A DNA stretch of 64,000 bases from Anaerolinea thermophila UNI-1 (GTDB lineage Bacteria; Chloroflexota; Anaerolineae; Anaerolineales; Anaerolineaceae): the NCBI RefSeq assembly GCF_000199675.1, contig NC_014960.1:1984001-2048000 (forward strand). The letters are read 5' to 3'. This document shows, piece after piece, positions 24,884 through 33,130 of the stretch (the stretch's first letter is position 1; each line of letters opens with the position of its first letter). The notes beneath the pieces are model-generated. The model had not been told where the DNA came from. It did no database searches and saw only the letters and a list, made by a program, of their open reading frames with translations. The position numbers and the translations under genes were made by a program.

Positions 24884-26668
24884 ATGGCATTTTACCGATC
24901 CCATGTACTCGTATCGGTAGATCCTGAGTGTGTGAAACGGGGCGCTCATCAAATTATTGATGCGTTGAATGATGAGTTAGTCGCTCAGGGTCTTATCGAT
25001 GAAATTCAGGTGCTGGAAACTTCAAGAATTGGCGATCCTGTTTTATTTGGTCCTGATATCATCGTGTATCCCGAAGGGGTACATTATGCCTGTTTGAGCC
25101 CCGACGATATTCCATATCTGGTAGAGGAGCACTTCCTGAAGGGGAGGATTGTCGAGAAGTTCCGCGCTCAGGAAAAGAAAATTGTTGATGAGGAACTTGG
25201 AGCTCCAAAAGCCAAAGAGGTGCGGGTCGTTTTGCGCAATTGTGGCGTCATTGATCCCAACAACATCGAGGATTACATTGCCGAAGATGGATACATGGCG
25301 CTGGCAAAAGTGCTCTCTGATATGACTCCGGAGCAAGTGATTGACGAAGTCACCCGTTCAGGATTGAGAGGACGTGGTGGTGCCGGTTTCCTTACAGGAC
25401 GAAAGTGGCAGTTCTGCCGCAATAGTCAGGCGGACATGAAGTATATCGTCTGCAATGCAGATGAAGGAGATCCGGGGGCCTTCATGAACCGTCGGGTGCT
25501 TGAATCTGACCCGCACTCGGTTATTGAAGGCATGATCATTGCGGCATATGCCATTGGAGCGCGGCAGGGTTACATCTACTGCCGGGCAGAGTATCCATTA
25601 GCGGTAAAAACGCTGAATATTGCCATTAAGCAAGCCAGAGAATTTGGCTTTTTAGGCGAAAATATTCTCGGCACCGGGTTCTCTTTTGACCTGGAAGTTC
25701 GGCAAGGGGCGGGTGCTTTTGTATGCGGTGAGGAAACTGCCTTGATGGCTTCCATTGAAGGGCGGCGCGGCGAACCCCGTCCCCGCCCGCCATTCCCGGC
25801 TGTCTCCGGTTTGTGGGGTAAACCCACAAACATCAACAATGTAGAAACCTATGCAAACGTCCCGCAAATCATCCTCAAGGGAGCTGATTGGTTTGCCAGT
25901 ATGGGCACCGAGAAGAGCAAAGGAACAAAGACCTTTGCCCTGGCTGGGGATGTGAAACATACCGGCTTGATTGAGGTACCTCTGGGAATCACCCTGCGGG
26001 AAATCGTCTATGATGTTGGCGGTGGCATCAAGGATGACAAAGGCTTCAAAGCCATTCAAACCGGTGGACCCATGGGTGGATGTCTTCCGGCAGAGTTTTT
26101 AGACCTGCCAGTAGACTACGAGTCGCTCACCCAGGCAGGCTCGATTATGGGCTCCGGTGGAATGGTAGTAATGGACGAAGAAACCTGCATGGTGGACATT
26201 GCCCGCTTCTTCATGGAATTCACCCAGGAAGAGTCCTGCGGGAAATGCACGCCGTGCCGAATTGGCACCCGTCGCCTTTTGGAGATTCTTACCCGCATTT
26301 GCGAGGGCAAAGGCGAAGATGGCGACATCGAACGTCTGGAAGAACTTTGCGATCAGATTCGCACGGCAAGCTTGTGTGGACTTGGGCAGGGGGCACCGAA
26401 TCCGGTTGCCAGTACATTGAAGTATTTCCGTCACGAATACGAAGCCCATATTTATGAGAAACGCTGCCCTGCAAAGGTATGCCGTGCACTGATCACCTAT
26501 GAAATCGTTCCTGAAACCTGCACAGGTTGTACCGTTTGCGCGCGCAACTGCCCTGTGAATGCCATTACAGGTGAAAGAAGACAACCCCACAAGATTGACC
26601 CGGATATTTGTGTGCGGTGTGGGATTTGTATGCAAGTCTGCAACTTCAACGCGATTGTCATCAACTAA
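24884..26668 (+). CDS. NuoF-like NADH/FMN subunit with two C-terminal [4Fe-4S] sites (HydB type)
   Basis: A 594-residue HydB-like protein. Residues 1-95 form a thioredoxin-like domain in which only one cysteine remains of the usual four. The NADH/FMN domain follows with GRGGAGFLTGRKW and NADEGDPGAF. The [4Fe-4S] ligands ESCGKCTPCRIGT and SLCGLGQ come next. The C-terminal bacterial ferredoxin domain has CTGCTVCARNCP and CVRCGICMQVC, giving two [4Fe-4S] clusters. It oxidises or reduces NAD(P)H and exchanges electrons with iron-sulfur partners; in HydABC it takes part in flavin-based bifurcation. No HydA follows; instead there is a terminator. Confidence 0.9.
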   Translation: MAFYRSHVLVSVDPECVKRGAHQIIDALNDELVAQGLIDEIQVLETSRIGDPVLFGPDIIVYPEGVHYACLSPDDIPYLVEEHFLKGRIVEKFRAQEKKIVDEELGAPKAKEVRVVLRNCGVIDPNNIEDYIAEDGYMALAKVLSDMTPEQVIDEVTRSGLRGRGGAGFLTGRKWQFCRNSQADMKYIVCNADEGDPGAFMNRRVLESDPHSVIEGMIIAAYAIGARQGYIYCRAEYPLAVKTLNIAIKQAREFGFLGENILGTGFSFDLEVRQGAGAFVCGEETALMASIEGRRGEPRPRPPFPAVSGLWGKPTNINNVETYANVPQIILKGADWFASMGTEKSKGTKTFALAGDVKHTGLIEVPLGITLREIVYDVGGGIKDDKGFKAIQTGGPMGGCLPAEFLDLPVDYESLTQAGSIMGSGGMVVMDEETCMVDIARFFMEFTQEESCGKCTPCRIGTRRLLEILTRICEGKGEDGDIERLEELCDQIRTASLCGLGQGAPNPVASTLKYFRHEYEAHIYEKRCPAKVCRALITYEIVPETCTGCTVCARNCPVNAITGERRQPHKIDPDICVRCGICMQVCNFNAIVIN

Positions 26669-26677
26669 GGAAACCCT

Positions 26678-26713
26678 CGAAGGCGCTCGAAAAGGGCGCC
26701 TTCGTGCTTTTTT
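26678..26713 (+). terminator. intrinsic terminator inside the cluster
   Basis: A 9-bp stem, CGAAGGCGC with GCGCCTTCG, is followed by TGCTTTTTT. It separates the first NuoE/NuoF-like set from the second. Confidence 0.85.
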
Positions 26714-26752
26714 CCATCCAATCACCATGTATTCGTCGGGAGGAACAGGCAC

Positions 26753-27232
26753 ATGTCAAATGAACAACCCAACGGGAAAAACATCCTTGAAATTGTGCGT
26801 CATGCTGTTGAAGTTCACGGCAAAACACGCGAGGAACTAATTCCCATCCTGCAAGAAATTAACAGACAATACGGGTTCATCCCCTCTCAGGGATTAGAAG
26901 AGGTTGCCCGACTGCTTCAGATTCCCAAGAGCCAGGTGTTTTCAGTGGCTACGTTCTATCATATGCTGAACGTCAAAGAGATGGGACGGCACATTATTTT
27001 ATTTTGCGAAAGTGCCCCCTGCCACGTTGTTGGTGGTCGAGAAGTGTGGAGACGTCTGAAGCAGGAATTGAAGATTGATGCCGGCGAAACCACTCCCGAT
27101 AAGAAGTGGAGTCTGGTGACTGTTTCCTGCCTGGGAGTTTGTGGGGTTGGACCTGTTATTGTGATTGATGAAGACATGTATGGAAACGTAACCCCTGAGA
27201 TGATTCCTGACATCTTGGCGCGGTATAACTAA
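26753..27232 (+). CDS. NuoE-like [2Fe-2S] subunit, copy 2
   Basis: A 159-residue NuoE-type protein with all four cluster ligands (CESAPC, C-x4-C; CLGVC, C-x3-C) and the helical N-terminus IPILQEINRQYGFIPSQGLE. It resembles copy 1 at 23375 in domain layout but not closely in sequence, so the two modules look long separated. A strong GGGAGGA ribosome binding site lies 6 bases before the ATG. The NuoF-like partner starts 10 bases downstream. Confidence 0.9.
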   Translation: MSNEQPNGKNILEIVRHAVEVHGKTREELIPILQEINRQYGFIPSQGLEEVARLLQIPKSQVFSVATFYHMLNVKEMGRHIILFCESAPCHVVGGREVWRRLKQELKIDAGETTPDKKWSLVTVSCLGVCGVGPVIVIDEDMYGNVTPEMIPDILARYN

Positions 27233-27242
27233 GGAGGGTGCC

Positions 27243-28889
27243 GTGAAAATCTATCGTTCAATGGTTCTCATCTCCAGCGACCCGAAAAGCATGCTGTACG
27301 GCGCAGAAGAAGTTTTCCAGCGCTTTCAGAAGGAAATTGAAGATAGAGGCTTACAGGATGAAGTGCAAGTCTCCATGGTTGGTGACCTTGGACGGCATGA
27401 GGTACATCCCATCGTAATTGTTTATCCTGAGGCTGTGCTCTACGGTCCGGTAAAGGTTGAAAATGTTCCTCAAATTGTTGAAGAACATCTTTACAAGGGG
27501 CGAATTGTTCCTGAACTTCAACTTTCTGCGCAGGAATTAAGTGGGCGAATTGCCTGGCTGACAGCGAGAAAGGGAACACTCCCCGCAGAACAAAGGATTG
27601 TACTGGAACGCGCTGGAGTGATTGATCCCGCCAATATTGAAGACTATATTCTGCACGATGGGTACGCTGCACTTGGCAAGGTGCTCACCTCAATGAAACC
27701 GGAAGAAGTCATTGCTGAGGTGCAAAAGTCAGGACTTAAGGGACGTGGCGGAGCAGGTTTCCCCACCGGTTTGAAATGGTCGTTTGTTGCCAAAGCACCA
27801 GGGACAAAAAAATACGTTATCTGTAATGCTGACGAAAGTGAACCCGGTACCTTCAAGGATCGCGTCATTTTAGAGGGCGATCCCCATGCCATTCTGGAGG
27901 CTATGGCTATTGCAGGGTATGCGGTGGGTGCCGACGAAGGTTATATTTATGTGCGCGGAGAATACGCACTCGCACAGGAACGGCTTGCCATAGCCATTGC
28001 CCAGGCGAAAGAATATGGCTTCCTGGGGAAGAATATCTTTGGCACCGAGTTCAATTTTGAAATTCATGTTCACTCTGGAGCAGGTGCCTACATTTGTGGT
28101 GAAGAAACAGCACTGATCGAGTCCATTGAAGGGAAACGAGGAGAGCCGCGTGCCAGGCCACCCTACCCCACAACGCATGGCTTGTGGGGAAAACCCACTC
28201 TGGTAAACAATGTAGAGACGCTGGCAAACATTCCGCCTATCCTGCGAAATGGAGCAGAATGGTACAGAAAGTTTGGTACCCCCAGCAGTCCAGGCACTAA
28301 AGTCTACACGATTTTAGGGAATGTCAACAATACAGGGCTGATTGAAGTTCCCATGGGAATTACCTTGCGTGAGGTTATTGCCATCTATGGGCGCGGGATG
28401 AAAAATGGACGTACTTTTAAGTTGGCTCAAACAGGAGGTTCTTCTGGATCAGTGATTCCAGCCAGCCTGCAAGACACCCCAATGGATTTCGAATCCTATA
28501 ATAAAGCCGGGGTATCTCTGGGTTCAGGAGCCTTGCTCATCTGTGATGAAGATACCTGCGTGGTGGATTTAGCGAAAGTGCTGATGAATTTCTTCCGCAG
28601 GGAAAGTTGCGGCAAGTGTACGCCATGCCGCATTGGCACTTATCGAGCCTACCAGATCCTGCAACGCATTTCAGAAGGACAAGGCGTTCTTAAGGATCTG
28701 GATGAATTGCTCAGTTTGAGTGAAAATCTGGTGAATCTGTCCAACTGTGGTTTAGGGCAAACCGCGGCTACCCCCATCAAAGATATTCTCAAATATTTCC
28801 GAGCCGAAGTAGAAGCCCATATTCGCTTAGGGGTATGCCCAACCGGAGTTTGCACCATGCTTCCAGAAAAAACCCCGCAGGAAACATAA
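27243..28889 (+). CDS. NuoF-like NADH/FMN subunit without C-terminal ferredoxin
   Basis: A 548-residue protein starting at GTG, with AAGGAGGG 6 bases upstream. The N-terminal thioredoxin-like domain (about 1-95) has no cysteine at all, so it cannot carry the usual [2Fe-2S] cluster. The NADH/FMN core is intact: GRGGAGFPTGLKW, NADESEPGTF and EETALIESIEGKRGEPRARP. The [4Fe-4S] ligands are ESCGKCTPCRIGT and NCGLGQ. Unlike the copy at 24884 it ends without the two-cluster ferredoxin domain. With the NuoE-like protein it forms a diaphorase-type module; the catalytic partner is not in the window. Confidence 0.9.
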   Translation: MKIYRSMVLISSDPKSMLYGAEEVFQRFQKEIEDRGLQDEVQVSMVGDLGRHEVHPIVIVYPEAVLYGPVKVENVPQIVEEHLYKGRIVPELQLSAQELSGRIAWLTARKGTLPAEQRIVLERAGVIDPANIEDYILHDGYAALGKVLTSMKPEEVIAEVQKSGLKGRGGAGFPTGLKWSFVAKAPGTKKYVICNADESEPGTFKDRVILEGDPHAILEAMAIAGYAVGADEGYIYVRGEYALAQERLAIAIAQAKEYGFLGKNIFGTEFNFEIHVHSGAGAYICGEETALIESIEGKRGEPRARPPYPTTHGLWGKPTLVNNVETLANIPPILRNGAEWYRKFGTPSSPGTKVYTILGNVNNTGLIEVPMGITLREVIAIYGRGMKNGRTFKLAQTGGSSGSVIPASLQDTPMDFESYNKAGVSLGSGALLICDEDTCVVDLAKVLMNFFRRESCGKCTPCRIGTYRAYQILQRISEGQGVLKDLDELLSLSENLVNLSNCGLGQTAATPIKDILKYFRAEVEAHIRLGVCPTGVCTMLPEKTPQET

Positions 28890-28909
28890 TAAAACAAATC
28901 AATAGAGAC

Positions 28910-28938
28910 TGAGCCCCTGAACAGGGGCTCAATTTTTT
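28910..28938 (+). terminator. intrinsic terminator after the second NuoF-like gene
   Basis: The stem GAGCCCCT with AGGGGCTC, extended by a T-A pair, has a 4-base loop and is followed by ATTTTTT. It ends the second module's transcript. Confidence 0.9.
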
Positions 28939-29014
28939 GCGTGACAATTTTCGATTGGGATAATGACACCCTGCACTTCAGAAACTTATCCAAGAATGAT
29001 AAAAACGCTTCAGA

Positions 29015-29530
29015 ATGAATATGCGTCAAACTCACCTAACCGAAATTTATCAGGGGATTCCCCTGTTCCACGGATTCTCACCGGAGATTCTTACCCGGTT
29101 GGCACAAATAAGCCGAGTTCGCGAGGTACCACCACAAGAATTCCTCTTCAAAGAGGGAGATACAGATCGGACCCTGTATATTCTACTGGACGGTGAGGTC
29201 AAATTATCCTGTTACGCTCCAGGATATGGTGAGGTAGTCATTGCGAAGGCTGAAGCGCTGGACATTCTCGGGTGGTCTTCTATGACCTCTATGATTCGGC
29301 AAAGGCTTGAAAGCGCACAAACCACCCGTCGAAGCACCTTGCTCTGCATAGATACTGAAGCCCTTCAGAAGATTTGTGATGAGAATCCGGCTATTGGCTA
29401 TCAGATTGCCCAAAGGATTGCCAACCTTGCCGCAACTACCTTAATGCAGAGCCGTATAAACCTTTTGCAAATCATTCGAGAACAGGCTACTCAGCGCTAT
29501 AAAGAGGATACACTGGAATTTTCAGAGTAG
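29015..29530 (+). CDS. cyclic-nucleotide-binding domain protein lacking the HTH
   Basis: A 171-residue Crp/Fnr-like sensor domain: IPLFHGFSPEILTRLAQISR, then the beta roll with FKEGDTDRTLYILLDGEVKL, and the long dimerisation helix ending near SRINLLQIIREQ. The protein stops about where the winged-helix DNA-binding domain should begin, so it is about 50 residues shorter than true Crp/Fnr proteins. There is no sign of a frameshifted HTH downstream, since hypA starts 19 bases later. Likely a ligand sensor acting through protein contacts. No cysteine cluster motif of the FNR kind is seen. Confidence 0.85.
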   Translation: MNMRQTHLTEIYQGIPLFHGFSPEILTRLAQISRVREVPPQEFLFKEGDTDRTLYILLDGEVKLSCYAPGYGEVVIAKAEALDILGWSSMTSMIRQRLESAQTTRRSTLLCIDTEALQKICDENPAIGYQIAQRIANLAATTLMQSRINLLQIIREQATQRYKEDTLEFSE

Positions 29531-29549
29531 TTACAGGTATAATCAAACC

Positions 29550-29933
29550 GTGCATGAGTTATCGGTAACCGAACACATTCTGAATCTTGCGCTTCAATAC
29601 GCCGAAAAGAACCAGGCTACCCGTGTCACAGATATCTATCTGGTCATCGGGCGCTTATCCAGCTTTGTAGACGACTCCATTCAGTTCTACTGGGATCTTA
29701 TCAGCCAAAACACCCTTTGCGAGGGAGCCGCACTTCACTTTGAGCGAGTGCCAGCGCGGTTATTGTGCCTAAATTGTGAACAGGAATTTGAGATTCATAC
29801 GGAGTTAGCCCCTTGCCCGAATTGCTTCAGCACGCGGGTCAAGGTTCTAACAGGAGAAGAATTTTATCTGGACAGTATCGCAATTGAGACAACTACGGAG
29901 AAAGAAAATGAGCAATCGAGTGACCATTGTTGA
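29550..29933 (+). CDS. hypA: [NiFe]-hydrogenase maturation protein HypA
   Basis: A 127-residue nickel chaperone starting at GTG with the obligatory MHE N-terminus, whose His2 is the nickel ligand. The zinc site is CLNCEQEF...CPNC (two C-x2-C pairs). It delivers nickel with HypB to the large-subunit precursor of [NiFe]-hydrogenases. A TATAAT at 29538-29543 ends only 6 bases before the GTG and no Shine-Dalgarno sequence is visible, so a leaderless start is possible. It is the first gene of hypABFCDE and overlaps hypB by 26 bases. Confidence 0.93.
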   Translation: MHELSVTEHILNLALQYAEKNQATRVTDIYLVIGRLSSFVDDSIQFYWDLISQNTLCEGAALHFERVPARLLCLNCEQEFEIHTELAPCPNCFSTRVKVLTGEEFYLDSIAIETTTEKENEQSSDHC

Positions 29934-30573
29934 AAATATTTTGAGCGCCAACGATCAGGTGGCTCAATTGAATCGGACATTACTGGATGAGAAGAAAATC
30001 TTTTCTATCAACCTTATGGCATCGCCAGGGGCAGGAAAAACATCTTTTATTTTACAGACCATAAAAGCCCTGAGCGCTTCTTACCGCATTGGTGTCCTTG
30101 AGGGAGATACTGCACCAGTCACTATCGACGCAGATAGGGTTAATGCAGCAGGAATGCCTGCAGTTCAAATTAACACAGGTGGAGACTGTCATCTTGATGC
30201 AGTCATGGTGAACAAAGGACTGGGAGAACTGCCCCTGGATCAACTGGATGTGGTGATTATTGAGAATGTAGGCAATCTTATTTGTCCAGCGGCATTCAAA
30301 CTGGGCACCCATGTAAACGTGCTGATCGCCTCCATCCCCGAGGGCGACGATAAACCTTACAAATACCCGGCAATTTATCGGGGCATCCAGGTACTGATCA
30401 TCAACAAAACCGACCTTCTCCCTTATGTAACCTTCAACATGGATTATTTCCGTCAGGGTGTGGAAATGCTCAATCCAGGTTTGATCACCTTCCCGGTTTC
30501 CTGCAAAACGGGTGAGGGAATTGAAGAATGGGTGAAGTGGCTTGCTGCTCAAGTTAAGATGATGCAATCATGA
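29908..30573 (+). CDS. hypB: [NiFe]-hydrogenase maturation GTPase HypB
   Basis: A 221-residue SIMIBI-class GTPase with Walker A MASPGAGKTSF, the metal-site GGDCHLDAVMV and CPAAFKLG, and NKTDLLPY as the guanine-specific NKxD. It drives nickel insertion together with HypA. The N-terminal Cys motif and the His-rich stretch of some HypB proteins are absent. I place the start at the ATG at 29908, preceded by GGAG, rather than an in-frame ATG at 29884. The stop overlaps the start of hypF (ATGA). Confidence 0.95.
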   Translation: MSNRVTIVENILSANDQVAQLNRTLLDEKKIFSINLMASPGAGKTSFILQTIKALSASYRIGVLEGDTAPVTIDADRVNAAGMPAVQINTGGDCHLDAVMVNKGLGELPLDQLDVVIIENVGNLICPAAFKLGTHVNVLIASIPEGDDKPYKYPAIYRGIQVLIINKTDLLPYVTFNMDYFRQGVEMLNPGLITFPVSCKTGEGIEEWVKWLAAQVKMMQS

Positions 30574-32867
30574 CGATTGAAGACCTTTATTGTGTCAGAA
30601 TTTTTGTCAGAGGAATCGTTCAGGGAGTAGGATTTCGTCCTTTTGTCTATCAGGAAGCCGTCAAAAACGCTTTAACCGGCTGGGTTCGCAACACCTCCAG
30701 TGGGGTGGAGATTGAGATCTATGGCAAGCGCGCCAATGTAGAAGAGTTCCTGCATGCGCTAAAGAACAACCCTCCACCCCTTGCCCGGTTGGATCATATA
30801 GAAGTATCTGAAATTTCTCCGAATGGGATGAAAGAATTTCTCATTCTGGAGAGTAAAGACACTGAGAGTCAGTTTTTACCGGTTTCTCCCGATATAAGCA
30901 TTTGTGAGGACTGCCTCCGGGAATTATTCGATCCAGAAAACCGAAGGTATCGGTATCCTTTCATCAACTGCACAAATTGTGGGCCTCGCTTTACGATCAT
31001 TAAGGGCATTCCTTATGATCGTCCCAACACTACGATGGCTTCCTTCGCGTTGTGCCCTGAATGTCACAGAGAATATACCAATCCACTGGACCGGCGCTTT
31101 CACGCTCAACCCATTGCCTGCCCTGAGTGCGGGCCTCACCTCTGGTTAGAAATCAACGGACAACCGGTAGCAGAAAAAGAAGAAGCGCTGCAAAAAGCCC
31201 GTCAACTTCTCAAAGAAGGAGCAATTCTTGCCATTAAGGGCTTGGGTGGCTTTCATCTTGCCTGCGATGCAGCCAACGAAACTGCCGTAAAAACTTTGCG
31301 AAATCGCAAAAAACGCAGTGATAAACCTTTTGCCGTCATGGTGTTTGATCTCTCAAAGGTAGAAAAGATTGCTGAATTCGATGAAGAAGAAAAAGCACTG
31401 CTTCTCTCAAGGCAAAAACCGATTGTCTTGCTACGTAAGAAAGTAGATGCGCCCATTGTTCCTGAAGTCTCCCCAGATGTAAACACTGTTGGAGTGATGC
31501 TACCGTACACTCCATTACATTACTTGCTTCTCGAACCAGAGGAAAACTTTCCCGAGGTGCTGGTAATGACCAGTGGGAACCTCAGTGAAGAACCCATTGC
31601 TTACGAGGATAAAGAAGCCCAAGAGCGGCTTCTCCCCATCGCTGATGCCTTTCTGATGCATAACCGCCCTATTTACATGCGAGTGGACGATTCGGTAATG
31701 AGTGTTTCGGTGAATAGCGTGATTCCCATTCGCCGGGCTCGTGGATATGCTCCTGATTCCATTTCCCTCCCCTTTGTAATTCCTCCCGTTTTAGCCACAG
31801 GGGCAGAATTGAAAAACACTTTCTGTCTCACCCGCGATCAGTACGCATTTCTCAGCCATCACATTGGCGATATGGAAAACCTCGAAACCTTCAATTCATT
31901 TGTTGAAGGTATTGAGCATTTCCAAAAAATTTTCCGAATTCATCCGCAAGTGCTGGCTTGTGATCTCCACCCGGATTATATGGCTACACGATACGCAGAA
32001 GCCCGTGCCGAACAAGAAGGTCTCCCGCTGATTCGTATTCAGCATCATCACGCCCATCTAGCCTCCTGTTTGGTGGAACACCAATGGAATACAGAAAAGC
32101 CTGTGATTGGATTGATCTTTGACGGTACTGGTTTGGGAGACGATAGGGCAATTTGGGGAGGCGAGATCCTGGTTGGAGGATATGGTGGTTATCTGCGCCG
32201 TTTCCATTTAGAGTACATTCCCCTGCCCGGAGGGGATGCCGCTATTCGAAAACCTGCACGCACCGCTCTGGCACATCTCTGGCAGGCTGGAATCCCATGG
32301 GAAGAACATCTGCCGCCATGCACTGCATTGTGTGGAGATGAACTGTCTCTGCTCCACTCGCAACTAAAACATCGTATCAACACTCCATGGACTTCAAGCA
32401 TGGGAAGATTATTCGATGCAGTGGCATCATTGATTGGATTAAGGCAAGAAGCCAACTACGAAGCCCAGGCTGCCATTGCTCTTGAAGTGGTATGTGATAC
32501 CCGAGAGACAGATACTTACCCAATTATTTTACAAGAAAATGAGATAAAATTAGGCGAATTATGGCATGAGATCATGAAAGATTGGGAGGCCGGGATGCAA
32601 CCCTCTATTATCTCGGCGAAATTTCATAACTGGGTCACCGCGGTTGCTCTCTCAGCCAGTAAGGTTATTCGAACGGAAACCGGGCTCAATACAGTGGTGT
32701 GCTCTGGTGGAGTGTGGCAAAATCGAGTACTGGTTCAAAAAACGAAAGCACTTTTTGAACAAAATGGATTCAAAGTCTTGTTCCACAAAGTGGTTCCTCC
32801 GAATGACGGAGGGCTCTCTCTGGGACAAGCCGCAATTGCCGGTTGGAAGGCCTTGAAAAGGGACTGA
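30570..32867 (+). CDS. hypF: carbamoyltransferase HypF
   Basis: A 765-residue protein with all HypF domains in order. The acylphosphatase domain is VRGIVQGVGFRPFVYQ. The double zinc finger begins CEDCLRELFDP and continues CTNCGPRF, CPECHREY and CPECGP. A YrdC-like domain (IKGLGGFHLACDA) follows, and the Kae1-like domain has HHHAHLASC and CSGGVWQN. It makes the carbamoyl group from carbamoyl phosphate and passes it to HypE for cyanide-ligand synthesis. Length is normal. It overlaps hypB by 4 bases and ends 17 bases before hypC. Confidence 0.96.
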   Translation: MTIEDLYCVRIFVRGIVQGVGFRPFVYQEAVKNALTGWVRNTSSGVEIEIYGKRANVEEFLHALKNNPPPLARLDHIEVSEISPNGMKEFLILESKDTESQFLPVSPDISICEDCLRELFDPENRRYRYPFINCTNCGPRFTIIKGIPYDRPNTTMASFALCPECHREYTNPLDRRFHAQPIACPECGPHLWLEINGQPVAEKEEALQKARQLLKEGAILAIKGLGGFHLACDAANETAVKTLRNRKKRSDKPFAVMVFDLSKVEKIAEFDEEEKALLLSRQKPIVLLRKKVDAPIVPEVSPDVNTVGVMLPYTPLHYLLLEPEENFPEVLVMTSGNLSEEPIAYEDKEAQERLLPIADAFLMHNRPIYMRVDDSVMSVSVNSVIPIRRARGYAPDSISLPFVIPPVLATGAELKNTFCLTRDQYAFLSHHIGDMENLETFNSFVEGIEHFQKIFRIHPQVLACDLHPDYMATRYAEARAEQEGLPLIRIQHHHAHLASCLVEHQWNTEKPVIGLIFDGTGLGDDRAIWGGEILVGGYGGYLRRFHLEYIPLPGGDAAIRKPARTALAHLWQAGIPWEEHLPPCTALCGDELSLLHSQLKHRINTPWTSSMGRLFDAVASLIGLRQEANYEAQAAIALEVVCDTRETDTYPIILQENEIKLGELWHEIMKDWEAGMQPSIISAKFHNWVTAVALSASKVIRTETGLNTVVCSGGVWQNRVLVQKTKALFEQNGFKVLFHKVVPPNDGGLSLGQAAIAGWKALKRD

Positions 32868-32884
32868 GAAACAGGAGGTTGTTT

Positions 32885-33130
32885 ATGTGCTTAGGGATAC
32901 CCGGTAAAATTGTTGAAATTTATCAGCAAGGTGGGCTAAGGATGGGAAAAATCGATTTTGGAGGGGTAATCCGGGAAGCCTGTCTTGAGTCCGTACCTGA
33001 GGCTGAAATTGGTCAGTATGCTCTGGTACACGCCGGCTTTGTGATTAACCTGCTAAGCGAAGAAGAAGCCCAGGAAACCTTAAGGCTGCTGAGCGAAATT
33101 TCAGCATTGGATGAAGAAGCATTGATATGA
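32885..33130 (+). CDS. hypC: hydrogenase maturation chaperone HypC
   Basis: An 81-residue HypC/HupF protein with the essential N-terminal MCLGIPGKI, whose Cys2 binds the Fe(CN)2CO unit. An AGGAGG ribosome binding site lies 6 bases before the ATG at 32885. It works with HypD as the scaffold for iron-ligand assembly. The stop overlaps hypD (ATGA at 33127). Confidence 0.95.
   Translation: MCLGIPGKIVEIYQQGGLRMGKIDFGGVIREACLESVPEAEIGQYALVHAGFVINLLSEEEAQETLRLLSEISALDEEALI

Noticed and set aside
26099..26752. A 217-residue open frame antisense to the HydB-like gene
   Set aside because: It lies entirely opposite a gene with clear family motifs, and its composition (Ala/Arg/Phe/His-rich without motifs) is that of a shadow frame.
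29015..29530. A possible frameshift that removed the HTH of the Crp-like protein
   Set aside because: Only 19 bases separate its stop from hypA, so there is no room for a displaced HTH domain.
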